From positions 18,052,150-18,116,149 of the forward strand of contig NC_088709.1 of the NCBI RefSeq assembly GCF_963576615.1: a stretch of DNA of 64,000 nt, written 5' to 3'. Within the stretch, counting starts at the first letter, position 1, and every line of letters begins with the position of its first letter. The stretch is from Watersipora subatra. Its lineage: Eukaryota > Bryozoa > Gymnolaemata > Cheilostomatida > Watersiporidae. The translations under genes and the position numbers were made by a program. Positions 21,179-41,078 of this stretch are shown one piece after another. The notes under the pieces are model-generated. The model was not told the DNA's origin. It saw only the letters and a program-made list of their open reading frames with translations, and did no database searches.

Positions 21179-21683
21179 TTAGAAAATTTATTCTATCAGT
21201 TAAAATAATCACGCTTGAAACTTTTGGGGCCATGTTGACAGTTACGGGTAACTTGATGATTATTAAACTGCTTGCAAACACAGTAATTGTTTTAATAAAG
21301 GTAAGCTTACTCTGACTGGCAAATTACTCGGTAAGTTACTAAAATTCATTGATTGTTTTATTACTCGTCCAATGCCGGGCATTCATCTAGTACTTTTTAA
21401 AAATTGTAGTTGGGAGAAATGTAAAAAAGATTCATCTGAAATTACGGACTTACATCACAATATTTTTATATACAAGTAGAAGAATCAAATAACTAAAGAA
21501 TAAAAACAATGAAATAGCGTAAAAAATTAAAGCTAAAACTAGTGATAGGCTAAACTTACCAGGTAAGTTACTCAAGTTCATGGGGGGATTGTTTTATTAC
21601 TCATCCAACCTTCGGCATTCCTTTAGCATTTTGACATTACATTATCTGTGCAATGCCTAGCATTCTGCTAATTTATGTATATT

Positions 21684-21755
21684 TGATGAAACTTCAACAC
21701 ACGACATCCCGTTTATTAAGACTGAAATTCTAACCAATTGAGCTAATCAGCTACC
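21684..21755 (-). repeat. tRNA-like SINE fragment
   Basis: The minus strand reads GATTAGCTCAATTGGTTAGA, a very tRNA-like D-arm/A box, with a weak B box near GTGTTGAAGTTTC. It could be a decayed tRNA pseudogene. Confidence 0.45.
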
Positions 21756-22747
21756 TTGCGCACCCAAGGGGTTCATTTTCTTCTATTTATCCTCAAAGGC
21801 TAGTCTGAGATGTTATAAAATGTAACCTTTCCACCGAGTTATAGGCATACATTAATAAAAACAACCCTGTCACCATAGATTAATTGTCCCCTTTTTTCAT
21901 GAATACCCCTTTCCACTGTGTAGAACTCGATGAGACAGGTTTGGCCCTATGCACTGTACCAAACTAAAAAAACACAACCTTTTTATGAAAACGCTCTGAA
22001 GTGTCTGGCGACCAAAAACATGCTTTTTTCATCGAGCCATTGAGAATGAAAAAAGAGAGAAACCCCCTGGGCTTGCGCAAACTCAGAATAATTGTGTCAA
22101 CCTTTATTCTCTTTGAAATGTGGCAGAAAGAAGAGACAGATGAATAAACAGCAACTAATAATAATATATATACATGTATAAAAAATTTGCCCATCATTTT
22201 TGGTATTCTTGTTCTTACAGGATTGCACTAATTTTATATTAATAAACATTTTAAATTCTTCTCTCAGAAATCAGCTTCATTTGAGAATTGTCATGACTAC
22301 TAGGTGACTTTTGAATCAATGGTAAATTGTGAGAAATGAAAAAGTGCATTATGGAGGTCAAAACTACAACTGTTACATTAACAGTTGTTTTAAATGCGAA
22401 ATTAAACCATACGACTTGAAAACTTGCAGATGTAGTACTCTAAGCAATCACCACTAGCTTATGAGACGGATATACTAACAGGGTGCCATAAGCCACCTGA
22501 AAAAGCCTCACAATAATTGTGTAAATCCGTATTCTCTTTGCTTTGTGACTGAAAAAGGTGAACGGATGAACGAACAGCAGTACATAGTGATAAGACTCTT
22601 TAACTTTATCTGTATTACAGTCAAATTATACAGACAGTCAAGAAAAGCTTAAATATAGCATAAATACAAGAAGTCGCAATCATTTACCTAAAATTTACTA
22701 GTGAAATCTTTATGAAATAGATAGACGCTAACTAGTAACTATTCTAA

Positions 22748-24942
22748 CTAGCAGGCGAGAAAGTCTGCAGCCATCAAAAGTTCCAGGCAAACTTCTGGTG
22801 GAAACTCCAATTCAGGTATCTGTGCGGAACTGTTGGTGTACCGAAACTTATATTGAAGGTACTTGCACACGTGCACAAGAACATGAGACCTACAAAATAA
22901 GTCCCTCATCTCACTAAAATATAGGCCTGTACTTAAGTTTTCTAGTTAAGCACTAAGAAAACTAACAGTAGTTATATCTGACCAGACATCTGCTCTAGCA
23001 ATGATGTCAGACATACGATTGATACCTAATATACAACCAGCACTTGAAATACACTAGTACAACACTGAAGTGAGCAAACAATTGACACCACTCAGGAAAT
23101 GATAGATAGATCTACATCTCAAGAGCTGACACAACTGATAGTCCAGGTGACAAATTTACCATTTCATATGATGCAAACCCAGAGTGCAGTTTTATACTGA
23201 GATTCCTTCACGCTCTTATTAAATTTGGCACAACCAGACTTAACAAATAGTAGCTGCAGGCTCAAAAGATCTCCATTAAAATTGATCCTCAAAATTCCAA
23301 TAGACTTGGAACCAGGAGGTCTGCACACTGTAAACTAGCGGGACATCTGCAGTTACAGTCTACTGTTTTGAACCATTTCCAAAGTTTATATAAATAAGCA
23401 TGCTAGGAGTCTTCTTTATTTTAAAAAGTAAAGAACTTGACTAATTATTAGTAAAAGTTGAGAGTAGGCCCCGCAATGGTCGAGATGTCTTTTGTTTTCA
23501 AACAGATAGCTTGCAGATGGATGTTTCAGAGGCTGGTTTTCAGAAACCAGATAGAGCTGTGAACATAAATATTTTTAGTGACCGGATGGCACGGTGCATA
23601 TGCATATATAATTAATATGAAATTGGCTAAAAATGTGGAAATGTATAGCATTTACACACACATCACTGGCACACACTAGCACACACCAGCACACACTGGC
23701 ACACACTAGCACACACCAGCACGCATGTACACACACAATGACAAGGGGGATTTATTAATATAAACGACATTTATTTTAAAAAATCACAATTAAAAATTAA
23801 ATAGAACTGAAGTGAAATCACACGAGTTCTTGAGAAATAAATAGACCTTCAGAACAGTATTTATATTTGTTACTATTATTTATATATTACTTACATTCAG
23901 AATTTACATTTAGAATGAAACTATTAAATCTTTATTCTTGGCTTTTAACAAAATGAATACATTACAAACTTTGTTGTTATGGCTTTTCTAATACAACCAA
24001 TTACTAACAAGGCTGTCATGGCGGCCTGTTGACAAATACTATTGACGTAATTAGAATAGCCAAAGTTTGAGACTCAAATATTGTCTGACACTCCATTCGT
24101 CTGTCCGTAGCCATGTTTAGAGGTTAGGAAAAATATCGCATCAAACGGGAATCGAACCCAGATATTCAGCTTCTCAGCCATGCACACTAGCATCTGAACC
24201 CCCTGTGTACAATTCATTCTAGATGCTACAAGCTACAGCCCAATTAATAGGTATATGGCACTATAGTTACATATGCAAAAGCGACCTATGGCTGTTTACG
24301 CACAACGATGACATCACTCTTAGCAAGCTGTCTGGCTGCTAGTCTCAAGCTATCAGACAGTCTCTTTGCCTTTGTTTGTATTTTTGTTATTTTCCATGCT
24401 TCACCTATAAATTACATGCAATAAAGCAACACACGCACGCACTCTTAAATCGGAACAGGTCTTACGGTATGCTTGTTAGGTAGATATCACTGCTTGTGTT
24501 GTCAGAGCTCGCACCCGGTCCTGTCAGCATTTCACACAGTGTTGGAGACTGTTGCACGACCTCCCTTTTTAAGATGAAGGTGAACCCATCAGAAGATATA
24601 AGGTTTATGTATGCCGAGTTGGCTCCTTCACATCCTCCATACTAGAATGTAACCAACAGCGCGGTGAGAACATTTCATGTCCTTCATGTAGTTGTGACAA
24701 CATTCATGGCAGAATTGTAGGTATACTGTGTAGTCAAAAATACATACCAGGGTGAAAACATGTTACATTTTAAGAGTGGCAGATGCACAGCCTTAGCAAT
24801 GTTGATACTTCACTCCATGAGCCAAATAACAACAAAATAGCAGATCAAGTTAACAAATCCTCTAAAATTGATGGAGATTTGTTCCATGGTACTCCTAAAA
24901 AAAAATTTGAAGCTGCATACTTACAGTAACATTGTCAGACAT
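22748..24942 (-). CDS. Divergent Elongin C paralogue (copy B), 3 exons, 111 aa
   Basis: Coding exons are 24925-24942 (MSDNVT), 24466-24641 (phase 0 to 2) and 22748-22889 (phase 2 to TAG). Exon 2 begins [19 protein letters not shown], then FILKRE and MLTGPG. Exon 3 reads [20 protein letters not shown], then [12 protein letters not shown] and [12 protein letters not shown]. These are unmistakable Elongin C blocks, and length matches the family (112 in human). Compared with human numbering, F93 is L and A100 is C, while L103, M105, F109 and the final C112 are kept. The loop after GPG is SSDNTSSD rather than FAENETNE. It is closer to the canonical form than copy C. Intron sites and phases equal those of the neighbours; intron 1 is about 280 bp and intron 2 about 1.6 kb. 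Likely a working but specialised Elongin-B partner and SOCS/BC-box adaptor, by inference. Confidence 0.92.
23654..23735. repeat. ACAC-rich minisatellite in intron 2 of copy B
   Basis: Alternating CACTGGCACA, CACTAGCACA and CACCAGCACA units make a small higher-order repeat that occurs twice. Confidence 0.8.
24139..24210 (-). repeat. tRNA-derived SINE head in intron 2 of copy B
   Basis: The minus strand reads TTCAGATGCTAGTGTGCATG then ATCTGGGTTCGATTCCCGTT, a near-perfect B box. Confidence 0.65.
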
Positions 24943-26094
24943 CTTGTCTTTTCTTTCAGTATCTAGAAGTACAGCAGCTTTATAAAGATACAGTGAACAG
25001 TTCTATAAGAAGATGAGTAATAGTTCATGTACTACTAACAAACCGACTACTAAGTTACAGAAAATAGAACATAATTGTTAGTTCAAGGTTACCATAACTG
25101 TACATGACTTTCTATGTTTCACGGCCCAACAATTTGAGACAAATACATAAACAGCTTGATTTAAATATTGTGTACAAGTACTTTTTACTACGATACAACT
25201 GCTGTATATGAAATGCTTGAAGGCAAAAAAATACTAACGTATAGACAGATTTTTTTCTAACACGATACTTGTAAAATGATTGAATCTATGTTGTACAAGT
25301 TCTAAAAATTACTAAATTACTACTAGAATTACACGTTGTTTTCTTTACATACTATCAACTATATTAGCCTCTTACCTGAGTTGCTGCAGCTGTTTTATAC
25401 AAGGGTTACCTGTATATAAACAACTTTTTCAAAAGATGACTTTTAAGTGTTCCATAAAGCATAAAAAAGCTAGCTTTATCACGATCATAACTTCTAACTC
25501 AAATTTCTACTGATAAAAAGCATTGGTGCAAAGCTAGGTTTATGCTTTACAACGGATGCTAAATCATAACACAAAATGCAGTACCCAATATTTCAGAAGT
25601 TTGAAGGTGAAGCAAAACCGAGTGAACAGCTTGGGTGCAGATATGACTATTAGCTCGGTAAAAACAAGATCTGTAGACACCCGCGTTTGGATGTCATCTG
25701 TCCCATTAACACCTGTTGTAGAGTTTCAGGTCAGAAAAAAGGGAAACTACCAGAGAATAATCCAAACTGGGTGTACAATGCAGCTCAATAACAATCAAGA
25801 TTAAAATAAGTCAATGCCAATTCTCAACACACGAAACAATGACCCTGTTATCGTTGGTGAAATCATGTCAAAAACTGCAAGACTAGCCTGAGCTCAACCA
25901 TATCTGAACACATAAATGAACATCGCACATTTGAAACACCTTGTATTTGATAAATTAAAGACGAGTTCAAACAAGTTTCCGCCAAAAAACATTAAAGCAT
26001 AACTCAACTTTTGTATGTGTGAAGAATAAAAGAAGCCACATGAGAAATGCTCACAGCGTAAGGTTTATACAAAATATGAAAAGGAGGGAATAAG
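24943..26094. other. Spacer between Elongin C copies A and B
   Basis: About 1.15 kb separates the start codon of copy B from the stop of copy A, so it must hold the copy B promoter and the copy A 3' UTR. An 82-codon plus-strand frame at 25556-25804 has no recognisable domain and is not called as a gene. Confidence 0.5.
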
Positions 26095-33124
<7,030 letters not shown>

Positions 33125-33658
33125 GTTGACAACCTGCAAAATGATGATATCAAAGTTGTACAACTAGGCAGGGTTGACAGGATTATAAGGATTTTTTGAG
33201 TAATTTCCCTAGTAATTATCATAGTAGCAATGACCAAAGCAGCCAATTAGTATAAGTCAATCATCGACGTAGAGTTGCTCTATGAAGGTTTTTGCTATTA
33301 TTTGTCCAGTAGTCGTTTTTAATTTAGTAAACTTTAGCAGCACTCATTGTCCTTATCGCTTTGTCAAAAATTACGCAATACCAAAATACTATATGTATAT
33401 GCAAAACACAGTGTAGACAATCCTGTATAGATTAATCTACAACTAATTTTGAGCACAGGTGATTTTATTTAACGCCTGAAGTCTGCTGGCAAAATTCTTG
33501 GGGCCCAAATACTTGGGGTTAGCACTCGTATTATTAATCTATTAAACGTAAGGAAATCTTTAAAGAAAGCGACAGATGATTGTAGACTTGTGGATTGATC
33601 CAAATTTGAAAAACTGTTTTAGCAAGCTCACTTATGTGACAAGATAATCATAGTGTAG

Positions 33659-34836
33659 TGTTCAGTAACATAGCTATGTATAGTACGATTTATGTTTATA
33701 TTTATATGTTGGAGTTATCTTCTTATGTTGAGATGACCGATATTTGATCTGGGAGAGCAGGTCATTATCGTCTGCCCTTTCATGGAGAATTATAAATTCA
33801 ATTTGTTGTTGATAAAACTCAAATCTTGAGCTATATATAATTAAGAATGATCATATGCTTCCAAATGGCGCCTGAGAATGGAGACTCGAGTAGTTCTTCT
33901 AATACTAATTGTGCGAGTATACTAATAATACTAGTAATACTAATAATAGGACATCTTTTTGTCTGGAGGTTAGATATGATCGTTTAGCAGCAGCCGAGAA
34001 TACAATCAGAGCACATTCTATGGGTATAATATGTGAGGAAACGATAAGATATATTTAAAGCTCGAGCGAGTACAGGTTGCGGATGAAACCATTGATGATT
34101 TGTGACCGATTTGAGAAGATTGATAGCAGAATGTAATGATGATATGTATGGAGCAGAATGTGAGAAGAAAATGATACACGGATCAGATAGTGGAGCAAGT
34201 GAATTAAAATTGGTTAAGGAAAGTTACTACTGAGAGCTACACAATAATTGAGTAGACAAGCGAAACATATGTGTTATGGAGTGAGTTTTAGTGTATAAGT
34301 TTATTGTACGTCTGGTCAGGTCAGCTATCATATATAGACTGGTTGGCAAAGGATATAGCAAAACAACATCAGGACAACATGGTAATAAAAACAAACAGCT
34401 GCTGAGTGTGGTAAGATGATTCACACATAATGGCTAACCATTGACCTAACTGCCTACACCACATCATTGAGCTAACTATGTTATGACAATATGTCATTAC
34501 AAAATGATGTTGAGATTTGCCGAGCGCCCGAGTTGTCGAGCTTGTTGCAAGGAAATAACTCTAATACAAGAGGAGTGAACGAAGTAAATTCTTCAAAGAA
34601 ATCTGCTCAGTCTCATTTGGCTACCAAGGAAGTAGTCCAATGTTATACTTGTTCGGTAAGATAACCGTGTATAATACGATTAATTTTACACTTATATGTT
34701 GGAGTTATCTTCTTATGTTGAGATGATTGACATTTGACTTCGGAGAGCAGAGCGTTAGTGTCTGCGCTATCATGAAGAATTATAAGATAAATTTGCTGTT
34801 GAATAAACTTGAACCTTAAGCTAAATATAATTAGGA
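33659..34836 (+). mobile_element. Miniature LTR retrotransposon (TRIM-like)
   Basis: Direct repeats of about 185 bases (33659-33844 and 34650-34836) start TGTTCAGTAA/TGTTCGGTAA and share ATATGTTGGAGTTATCTTCT. Shortly after the left copy comes ATGGCGCCTGAGAATGGAG, whose TGGCGCC matches a common tRNA primer-binding site. The roughly 800 bp interior has no gag or pol. LTRs have diverged clearly (about a quarter of positions by eye), so insertion is old. Confidence 0.65.
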
Positions 34837-35054
34837 CCGGTCAAGTACTACACATAGGACAAACTGATAAAAACAACAATAAAAAAACAATATGACCATT
34901 AAAAAAAATAAACAAACGCAAGACTTATTAATTTGTAGAAAATGGAACAAGGCTTGCAGCTGATGTAAAAAGTACTAGCAAAAGCAGATAGCATAATGGA
35001 GAAACACCAAAACCACCAGAGATATACGCAATGATACAATGATAATGACACCTG

Positions 35055-35205
35055 AAACATGACACCTAATGGTTTTCTGATACATCAGAGAACCATCTAA
35101 AAGATGGATGGTTTCTAAAGGCGGATTAGAACCCTCCTTCCAGGAAGTAACCCACGAGGAAAAAGCCATCAAATGGCCTGCCAGAAAATCACTAAAGGAA
35201 ATTAC
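35055..35205 (-). CDS. Possible exon of an unidentified gene
   Basis: The minus strand has an acceptor-like TTTCCTTTAG, then bases that read DFLAGHLMAFSSWVTSWKE, then ETIHLLDGSLMYQKTIRC, and a donor-like TTTCAG|GTGTCA. It could follow the lectin-like exon at 36210-36556, but phase linkage could not be shown. Weak call. Confidence 0.25.
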
Positions 35206-36209
35206 ATCTCTACCAGACACAATCAGAACAATTGGAGTTAATCACCATTTCCAATCATAACTCTCATGGCGTACTTGAAAAAAGCCCAATCAATTGCTAG
35301 TCCTCTGCAACATAAAGAACTGAACCTGAAAACTTAAATACTTTCTCACAGGCTAACAGAGACATCTACAAAAGGAAACAGCTTTGATGACTAAGTTTTT
35401 TTGCCCTGAAACTCAATCTTTCCACTGCCTGCTGAGGGGCAATCCTCTGCCTCTGGAGCCTCCATCTCTCTTCCTTCTGCCTGTGACACCTTTATCTTTT
35501 TTCTACTTATGGAGCCTCCTTCATCATCAGCTGACCGACTTCTACTTCACTATGTCAACTGCCGAGTCTCTAAATCTAACGACTGTCATGACTTTAGTAA
35601 GACAGTCGAGACTTACTGTCGAGACTCACAGCAGCACATGACCGAGCAATGAACAGACGCCCGTTCGAGTAAGGATGCAACTTTTATTGGCTATTCTAAT
35701 CTTTTTCCGTTAATATTATTGTCTAGAATTTGGTTAGTTGTGTATTTTACTTGTTGGACTAATAGAATAAAGAAGTATATTTTACTGGTAAATATCCTGG
35801 TTAACTAGCACCTGAACAATAAATTGAATTCTGACAAACTAAACAAAAACGCACAAACCAAACATAATCAAAATAGAACAAAATGACAAAGCATATTCAA
35901 CACTGATGTGTGCAGATTCGGATTAGGCATACAAAACATGAATTCTCCCTGACCACACATACCACAGCGAAACCAATAAGCTACTATTAACATACACAGC
36001 AATTAAATACTAACCACTTTGGGCGATAACACGAACCGTTGGTAACGCAGAAAACGTCTAAGCTATTACGTAAAATACACGGTTATATTACACCTTTGAA
36101 AATTATATTTCAACAGCGAAGAGTGGCTGTTAAAGAATCATAAAGGTCTTAAACCCATGGATACTTATTGCCAATAGCCAGCAGGTTGAATAAACGCTTA
36201 AATCTTTAC

Positions 36210-36556
36210 CTACAGCGTACTGGTACAGCTTCCTCTATCACCATGCGTACTTTTATTGTTAGCTCTATGATGAAAAACCCAAAACGCGCTTGATATATTA
36301 ATCGTCTTATCCACATTACGGTCTAATGGGTTTGGGAAAATTAAATTTGAGCTTTTAAATTCATATTGTGAGGCGAGTATTTTGAGGGACGCCCAGTTGG
36401 AGCCCAAAGCGTTTTGCTCGAACATGTGAATACAAAATTTTTGAGCTGTAGTAAGATTATAAGCTTTATAGATATATGTATAGCTTTCGCCAAGTCTGTA
36501 CAAAAACTGCCAACTGAGACAAGCCTTTCTTGGCGCACATACCGCATTATTTGCCC
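36210..36556 (-). CDS. C-type-lectin-like exon (partial gene)
   Basis: After a minus-strand acceptor AAACCTAG (phase 1) the frame reads ACLSWQFLYRLGESYTYIYK, then AYNLTTAQKFCIHMF, ISSAFWVFHH and RGSCTSTL before TAG at 36210-36212. The order Cys-Trp, Tyr-rich strand, LT..A..FC helix and FWVF strand matches the first two thirds of a C-type lectin domain. The upstream signal-peptide exon was not identified. A donor-like GTAAAG follows the stop directly, so the end of the gene is uncertain. It is distant from the lectin-like gene at 8.8-11.7 kb and also starts in phase 1 after its first exon. It may be a pseudogene or an exon of a longer gene. Confidence 0.45.
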
Positions 36557-37379
36557 CTAGGTTTGAGTCATTGATTTGTAATATCGAAAATTTTTGGAAG
36601 ATCAGTAGATTAAACATATTGACTAAATGCACTTACCAAGAGTATGTATCTATCACTCTAGGGTATCACTTGTGACTGGATTTGCCTGTAGAGATAACAT
36701 GGTTTAATTAGTTTAAATTTAAGGAGAAGGTTAAAAAAATTGGTAGATCTAAAACTTCAAAACTCGATTAAAAATGAATTTTTCATTGCGTTCGTTTTTA
36801 TAGCATGCATTATGTAGTAGCGTATAGTAAAATATAGAGAATTGGTTAGTGTGAACCGATGAATATCAACTTTAAGATCTTGCGATAGGATTTTACTCAG
36901 GTTGCGCAGATCTGTCAGCTCCTATTTACACCCAAGCGTTTCACAATCTTTACTTATTATGTTAAAAGAACTATTATCCAAGTTTACTAAAGTCATATGT
37001 ACATCTAAAATCCTTGCGAGATATTTTTATCTATGCCTTTAACTAAATATTTAAGATCTAGGTTCCTAGTCTTTTACTATGCTACTCCATTATTGGCAAA
37101 CAATACTAAAATAAGCATTTCTCCTAGCTAAAGGTGAAGCGCTTGTAAGGGCACTTTGGCATTTGGCTTCCGAACAGTATTGTTTATATGTCCAGTAAAG
37201 TCTAAAGAGCTGCACATAGGCTACAAACACCCAGATAAACAAAATTGTCAGGAGGTCTTAGGGAAATTGCGGCCAGTTTGTGGGTATAGTTTGTATGAAC
37301 TGGATATGTCAAGGATTTACAAGGTCTCTAAAGCACCTTACGCCCTACGAACCTCTGGAAAGTGAGCAAAAAAGCTTTA

Positions 37380-39810
37380 ACCCGCCTGGTTGCCTTTCGA
37401 ATAGACTTTCTGTAAATAGTCTTTAAATGTTGGTAGTCCATCTACAATGTCACGTCCGGGTGTCCGAATAGATATAGACGAATATAGACTGATCAAACTT
37501 GGTCATTGCAAGAACTAAAGCGAGCATTTCTAGCTCTATAGGAGCATAATGCGTTTCAATGTCGGTTAATGAGCGTGATGCATATGTCACTAGCTTTTCG
37601 TGTTGTAAAAATTTGCCCGTCGCCTGGCCGTTGGCACATCTGTTTGAATGGTAATGTTTCCGCTTTTCTGAGCATCTCTTTCAGTTTAAAAATGCTTCCT
37701 ATTGGGTAGCTTACCACACAAAATATTTCCGGTTCATCAGGAGTCTTAAAGGTTCCGACTGCTGATAAATTTGAAACAAACTTCAAAATGCAGGTCACAG
37801 GCCTCAAAAAGTGCCCAACCCCTTTGGATGATGTCGGTCGCTCTATTTTGGAAATAGTTTCCACCTTTTTAGACTTCTGTTTTAGCTCGTTCGATGTGAG
37901 AACATGGCCAATGTATGACAGTTCCTGCTCAAGAAACTCACATTTGCCCCTTATTCGGTTTCAAACCAATTTTCCTAGCCCGTTCCAGCAAACCTCTCCA
38001 TTTGTAGTCATGTCCCTTCCTGTCTTGGTCGTATATAAGTATGACGTCTGCTAGCACTGTTCCCCCTTCCAGCTCCACCAGAGTGTCAATGTTCTCCGGT
38101 GTGTTGGATATGCCAAATAGTATCCTCAGGTACTTGTAGCGCCCATTTGGGGTTCAGAAGGTAGATAATCCTGTTGCTTCATAGGATAAGTTGGCTTGTT
38201 GGAAATCAACTGGTAGTACCACAGAGGAGAGGTATCTCCCAGCATTCAGCTGAGGCGACACATCTTCAAAGGTTGGCGTGGATATGTAATTTCTCTTGAT
38301 GGCTCTGTTAAGATTTTGTGAGTTGATTCGGATGCATACTGTACCATTAAGATTTATGACAGGCTGCACATGGCTGTTCCACTCGATTGGAGTATATACT
38401 TTTGTTATAACCTTATATGCTTTAGTCTGCATAGTTTTTTCATCTCATCCTATTTCATCATCAGCGGTATCTTCCGTGGGTGTACCTGGACTGGCCTCAT
38501 AGCAGAATCAACCTTAATGTTGTATTCTCCTGGCAGAAGTCCCAATCCTTATAAAAATCTTCATACCCTTGCAGTAGTACATCAACTTCAGCGTCAGATA
38601 CTAGGTTAACCTGCTGCATCAGATATATGAGCCCAGATCTCAGCATGTTGTGGGTGACAACAAGCTGTGTTTATCTGCTAATTACCAGAAATTTGTGTTT
38701 GTGGTCATTGTTGCTTCCATCTAAAGCTTTCAAAAGACACAAACTTAGTGGCATTTATCTTATCCATCGTAGAGAATTAGTTGTGCTGTAGTCTTCTGCA
38801 GCTTTGGATTTGTCAATAATCTGTGGTCTCTATCTCTGCTCTGCCAAAATGTTGCATAAGGCCCCTTCCTGTGTCCAGCTGAAACCACAAAGCTGTTTTC
38901 AGTTTAGCTGTAGCAACGTTGTGAGAGACCAGTGGCTTTTCTCCTTGTCTTTTAATAGGTAGACTGTTGCTTAGTTCTTCGTCCGACAAGTAGTTCCAAG
39001 TAGTGCATGCTTGGTGAACTTTCTCCCCTCTAGGTTCGTCTTCTCTTGTTTGCCGTTTAAGCTTGCAGCAAAGCAAAGGCAGTAGTGATTCACGTTACCA
39101 CATTTGCGACACTGTTTGCCATTGGCCCGCATGCCCTGAAGAGAGTGCTTTGTTGCACAGCGTTGGCATGTCCTGGAAGAAGTCTTGACCGGCCTCCTAC
39201 TTTGCTTTTCTATGTTACCATGTGCTACTAGCCTAACTTCTAGAAATCCACACTCAATTGTTTTCAGATCCCTGCTTGCACTCTCAACCGAGTGACATAT
39301 GTATAATGCCTCCACCAGAGTTGTCTTGAATTTTTCAAACAGTCGGCGGCGGTGCAGTCATTGTCTTTATCGAGAATGAGATCCTACAGAACCATGCAGT
39401 CATATAGTTCACATAAGTTGCAAAGCTTTGCTATGTTGTGAAGTTCTGTCACAAACTCATCAACTGAAAGCCGACCCAGTTTGGGCGTCATTAGCTTGTG
39501 CCTTTGCTGCCATTGTATTTATCCGAAGTACACAGTGTTCTTCAAACATTCCATGAATTGTGTCAAAGTCATCTTGTAGTCATCTTTTGGTCGCTTGTGC
39601 TCAAGTCAACGAGTCAAATATGTTGAGACCCCCGAGAGCGAATTGTTCTCAGTAGCAGAGCTCTTTTGACTTTTGAGTTTGCTTGGCTCATTTCAGATGC
39701 CGTGATAAATAAATTAAAGTTTCTTATAAAAATTTTCCATTGCTCAAGGAGGTCAACACCGTCCTTCAATGGCTCAGGACACAACAACTTTTTCATTGAC
39801 AAAGTGAATT
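37380..39810 (-). pseudogene. Degenerate Gypsy-type LTR retrotransposon, gag-pol
   Basis: Minus-strand pieces come in the order expected for Ty3/Gypsy. A gag-like segment lies at 39614-39802 (LLEQWKIFIRNFNLFITAS) and a zinc-knuckle-like CRKCGNVNHYCLC near 39090. A protease-like FQLDTG is near 38880. Reverse transcriptase at 37900-38432 shows TPIEWNSHVQPVINLNGTV, PTFEDVSPQLNAGRYLSSV and VLADVILIYD in place of the usual YxDD. An RNase H-like part runs to about 37380 (YAPIELEMLALVLAMTKF). Many frameshifts and stops show it is inactive. Confidence 0.85.
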
Positions 39811-39837
39811 TTCCACACCACTAGTAGCAATGTTATC

Positions 39838-40154
39838 TGTCAGGAACGTGCTTCCATCTGAATTGACCAAATGAAATCGTCGAAGACTAAATATCGCATT
39901 TAGTTTACACACTCATTACACACTAACTAACCTTACTGCACTCGAGGCACTTTCTGTAATCAAGGTATGAAGAGTGAGTTTGAGTGTCGTTGGCTCCCAC
40001 ACTCAGGGTAGGTGTGAACATTTTACTCTGGTAATATCTTGTGTATATTGTGTATTGTGCCTTTGTGTGTATCTACTATAGTAGTAGTAAACTGGACTCG
40101 CTATATAGAGCAGTAGTGTGCCCCAATTATAATAATTAAATCCAATCCACGACA
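39838..40154 (-). mobile_element. Putative 5' LTR of the Gypsy element
   Basis: The stretch upstream of the gag-like frame begins TGTCGTGG and ends CTGACA in minus-strand reading. It has a TATA-like CTATATAGCGAG inside and is followed by an ACATTGCTACTAGTGG leader. No second LTR was found, so the boundaries are tentative. Confidence 0.4.
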
Positions 40155-41078
40155 TAATACATGGATGTGGAGGGGCATTTATTTGTGTTAAATTTTAGTT
40201 GCCAAGTTTTTGTTCAGGCTGACACTCTGGTTAGATGGTCTTGAAGTTCCTTACAGTTTGTCACTCTGGTTAGTTGGTCTTGTAGTCCCTTACAGTTTGT
40301 CACATCGATACATGGATCTGTATGAAATTGCATTGTCAGCAAAACGTCAAACAAATGTTTTCTCACAGTTTAAGATTTCAGAAAAATCATTCATTTATTT
40401 GAGTATCTACCTACAGTTGCAGACAAGCATGTGGTGTTTTACACTTAAATTTAAAGCATAATTTGTTAGACTGTAGTCAAACATACTGAGACAATATAAT
40501 TGTTAAAAGAATCACTTTATCCATAGACCCCGATAATAATTAACGACACTAACGCTAAATTTGCCATTGAACAGCAAACTCTCCTCACAAAATATTTTAC
40601 ATTGTAAAAGTCTTCTAACTTATTGATGAAGAGGTATTATTAGAAATGGTTAAGGGAAATGCAAAACAGGCTTTGATCTGCTCTGACAATGATTTAGCTT
40701 TATTCAATAAGATAACTGAAAAATAAGCTATCAGATTTTGCATGTCTGTTCCATATGTAAGTATCAAAGCTGTTTGTTTACTGGTCAGCGGTCCTTAGCA
40801 ATTATGGGGGACACTTTTTATGCATTTAGCTGACTGGTCCAGACTATGGTAGTTTTTTTATACCCAAGTCATACCTAAATATGAATATACATTTCAGCCA
40901 GTTGCTAGAAAGATAATGCTTCAATTAACCTAAAATGTTATGATGCTACCTAAGAGATAGCTGAATAAGGTGGTGTTAGCAAGGTTGTTTCAATTGAACA
41001 TGCCTCAGCAGGATTTTAAAGTCCTCATTGTTTAGTGGTCCATTATTGAATATAGGCTAGTAGAGTCTAATTTTATCT

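Larger units (their letters stand above)
18231..22747. other. Repeat-rich intergenic region between Elongin C copies
   Basis: No gene was found. It holds the SINE heads at 19481, 21108 and 21684, a GCCTGGCGTTGCCCGGGTGA repeat fragment near 18600, and further fragments near 21372 and 21655. A small palindrome lies at 20123-20147 (11 bp arms, AATTAAAGCTA). I looked for further Elongin C exons and saw none. Confidence 0.5.

Noticed and set aside
21684-21755. Functional tRNA gene
   Set aside because: The A box is good but the B box and acceptor stem are degenerate; better explained as a SINE or tRNA pseudogene.
25556-25804. 82-codon plus-strand frame between Elongin C copies
   Set aside because: No recognisable domain or supported start; it lies in the copy B promoter side and copy A 3' flank.
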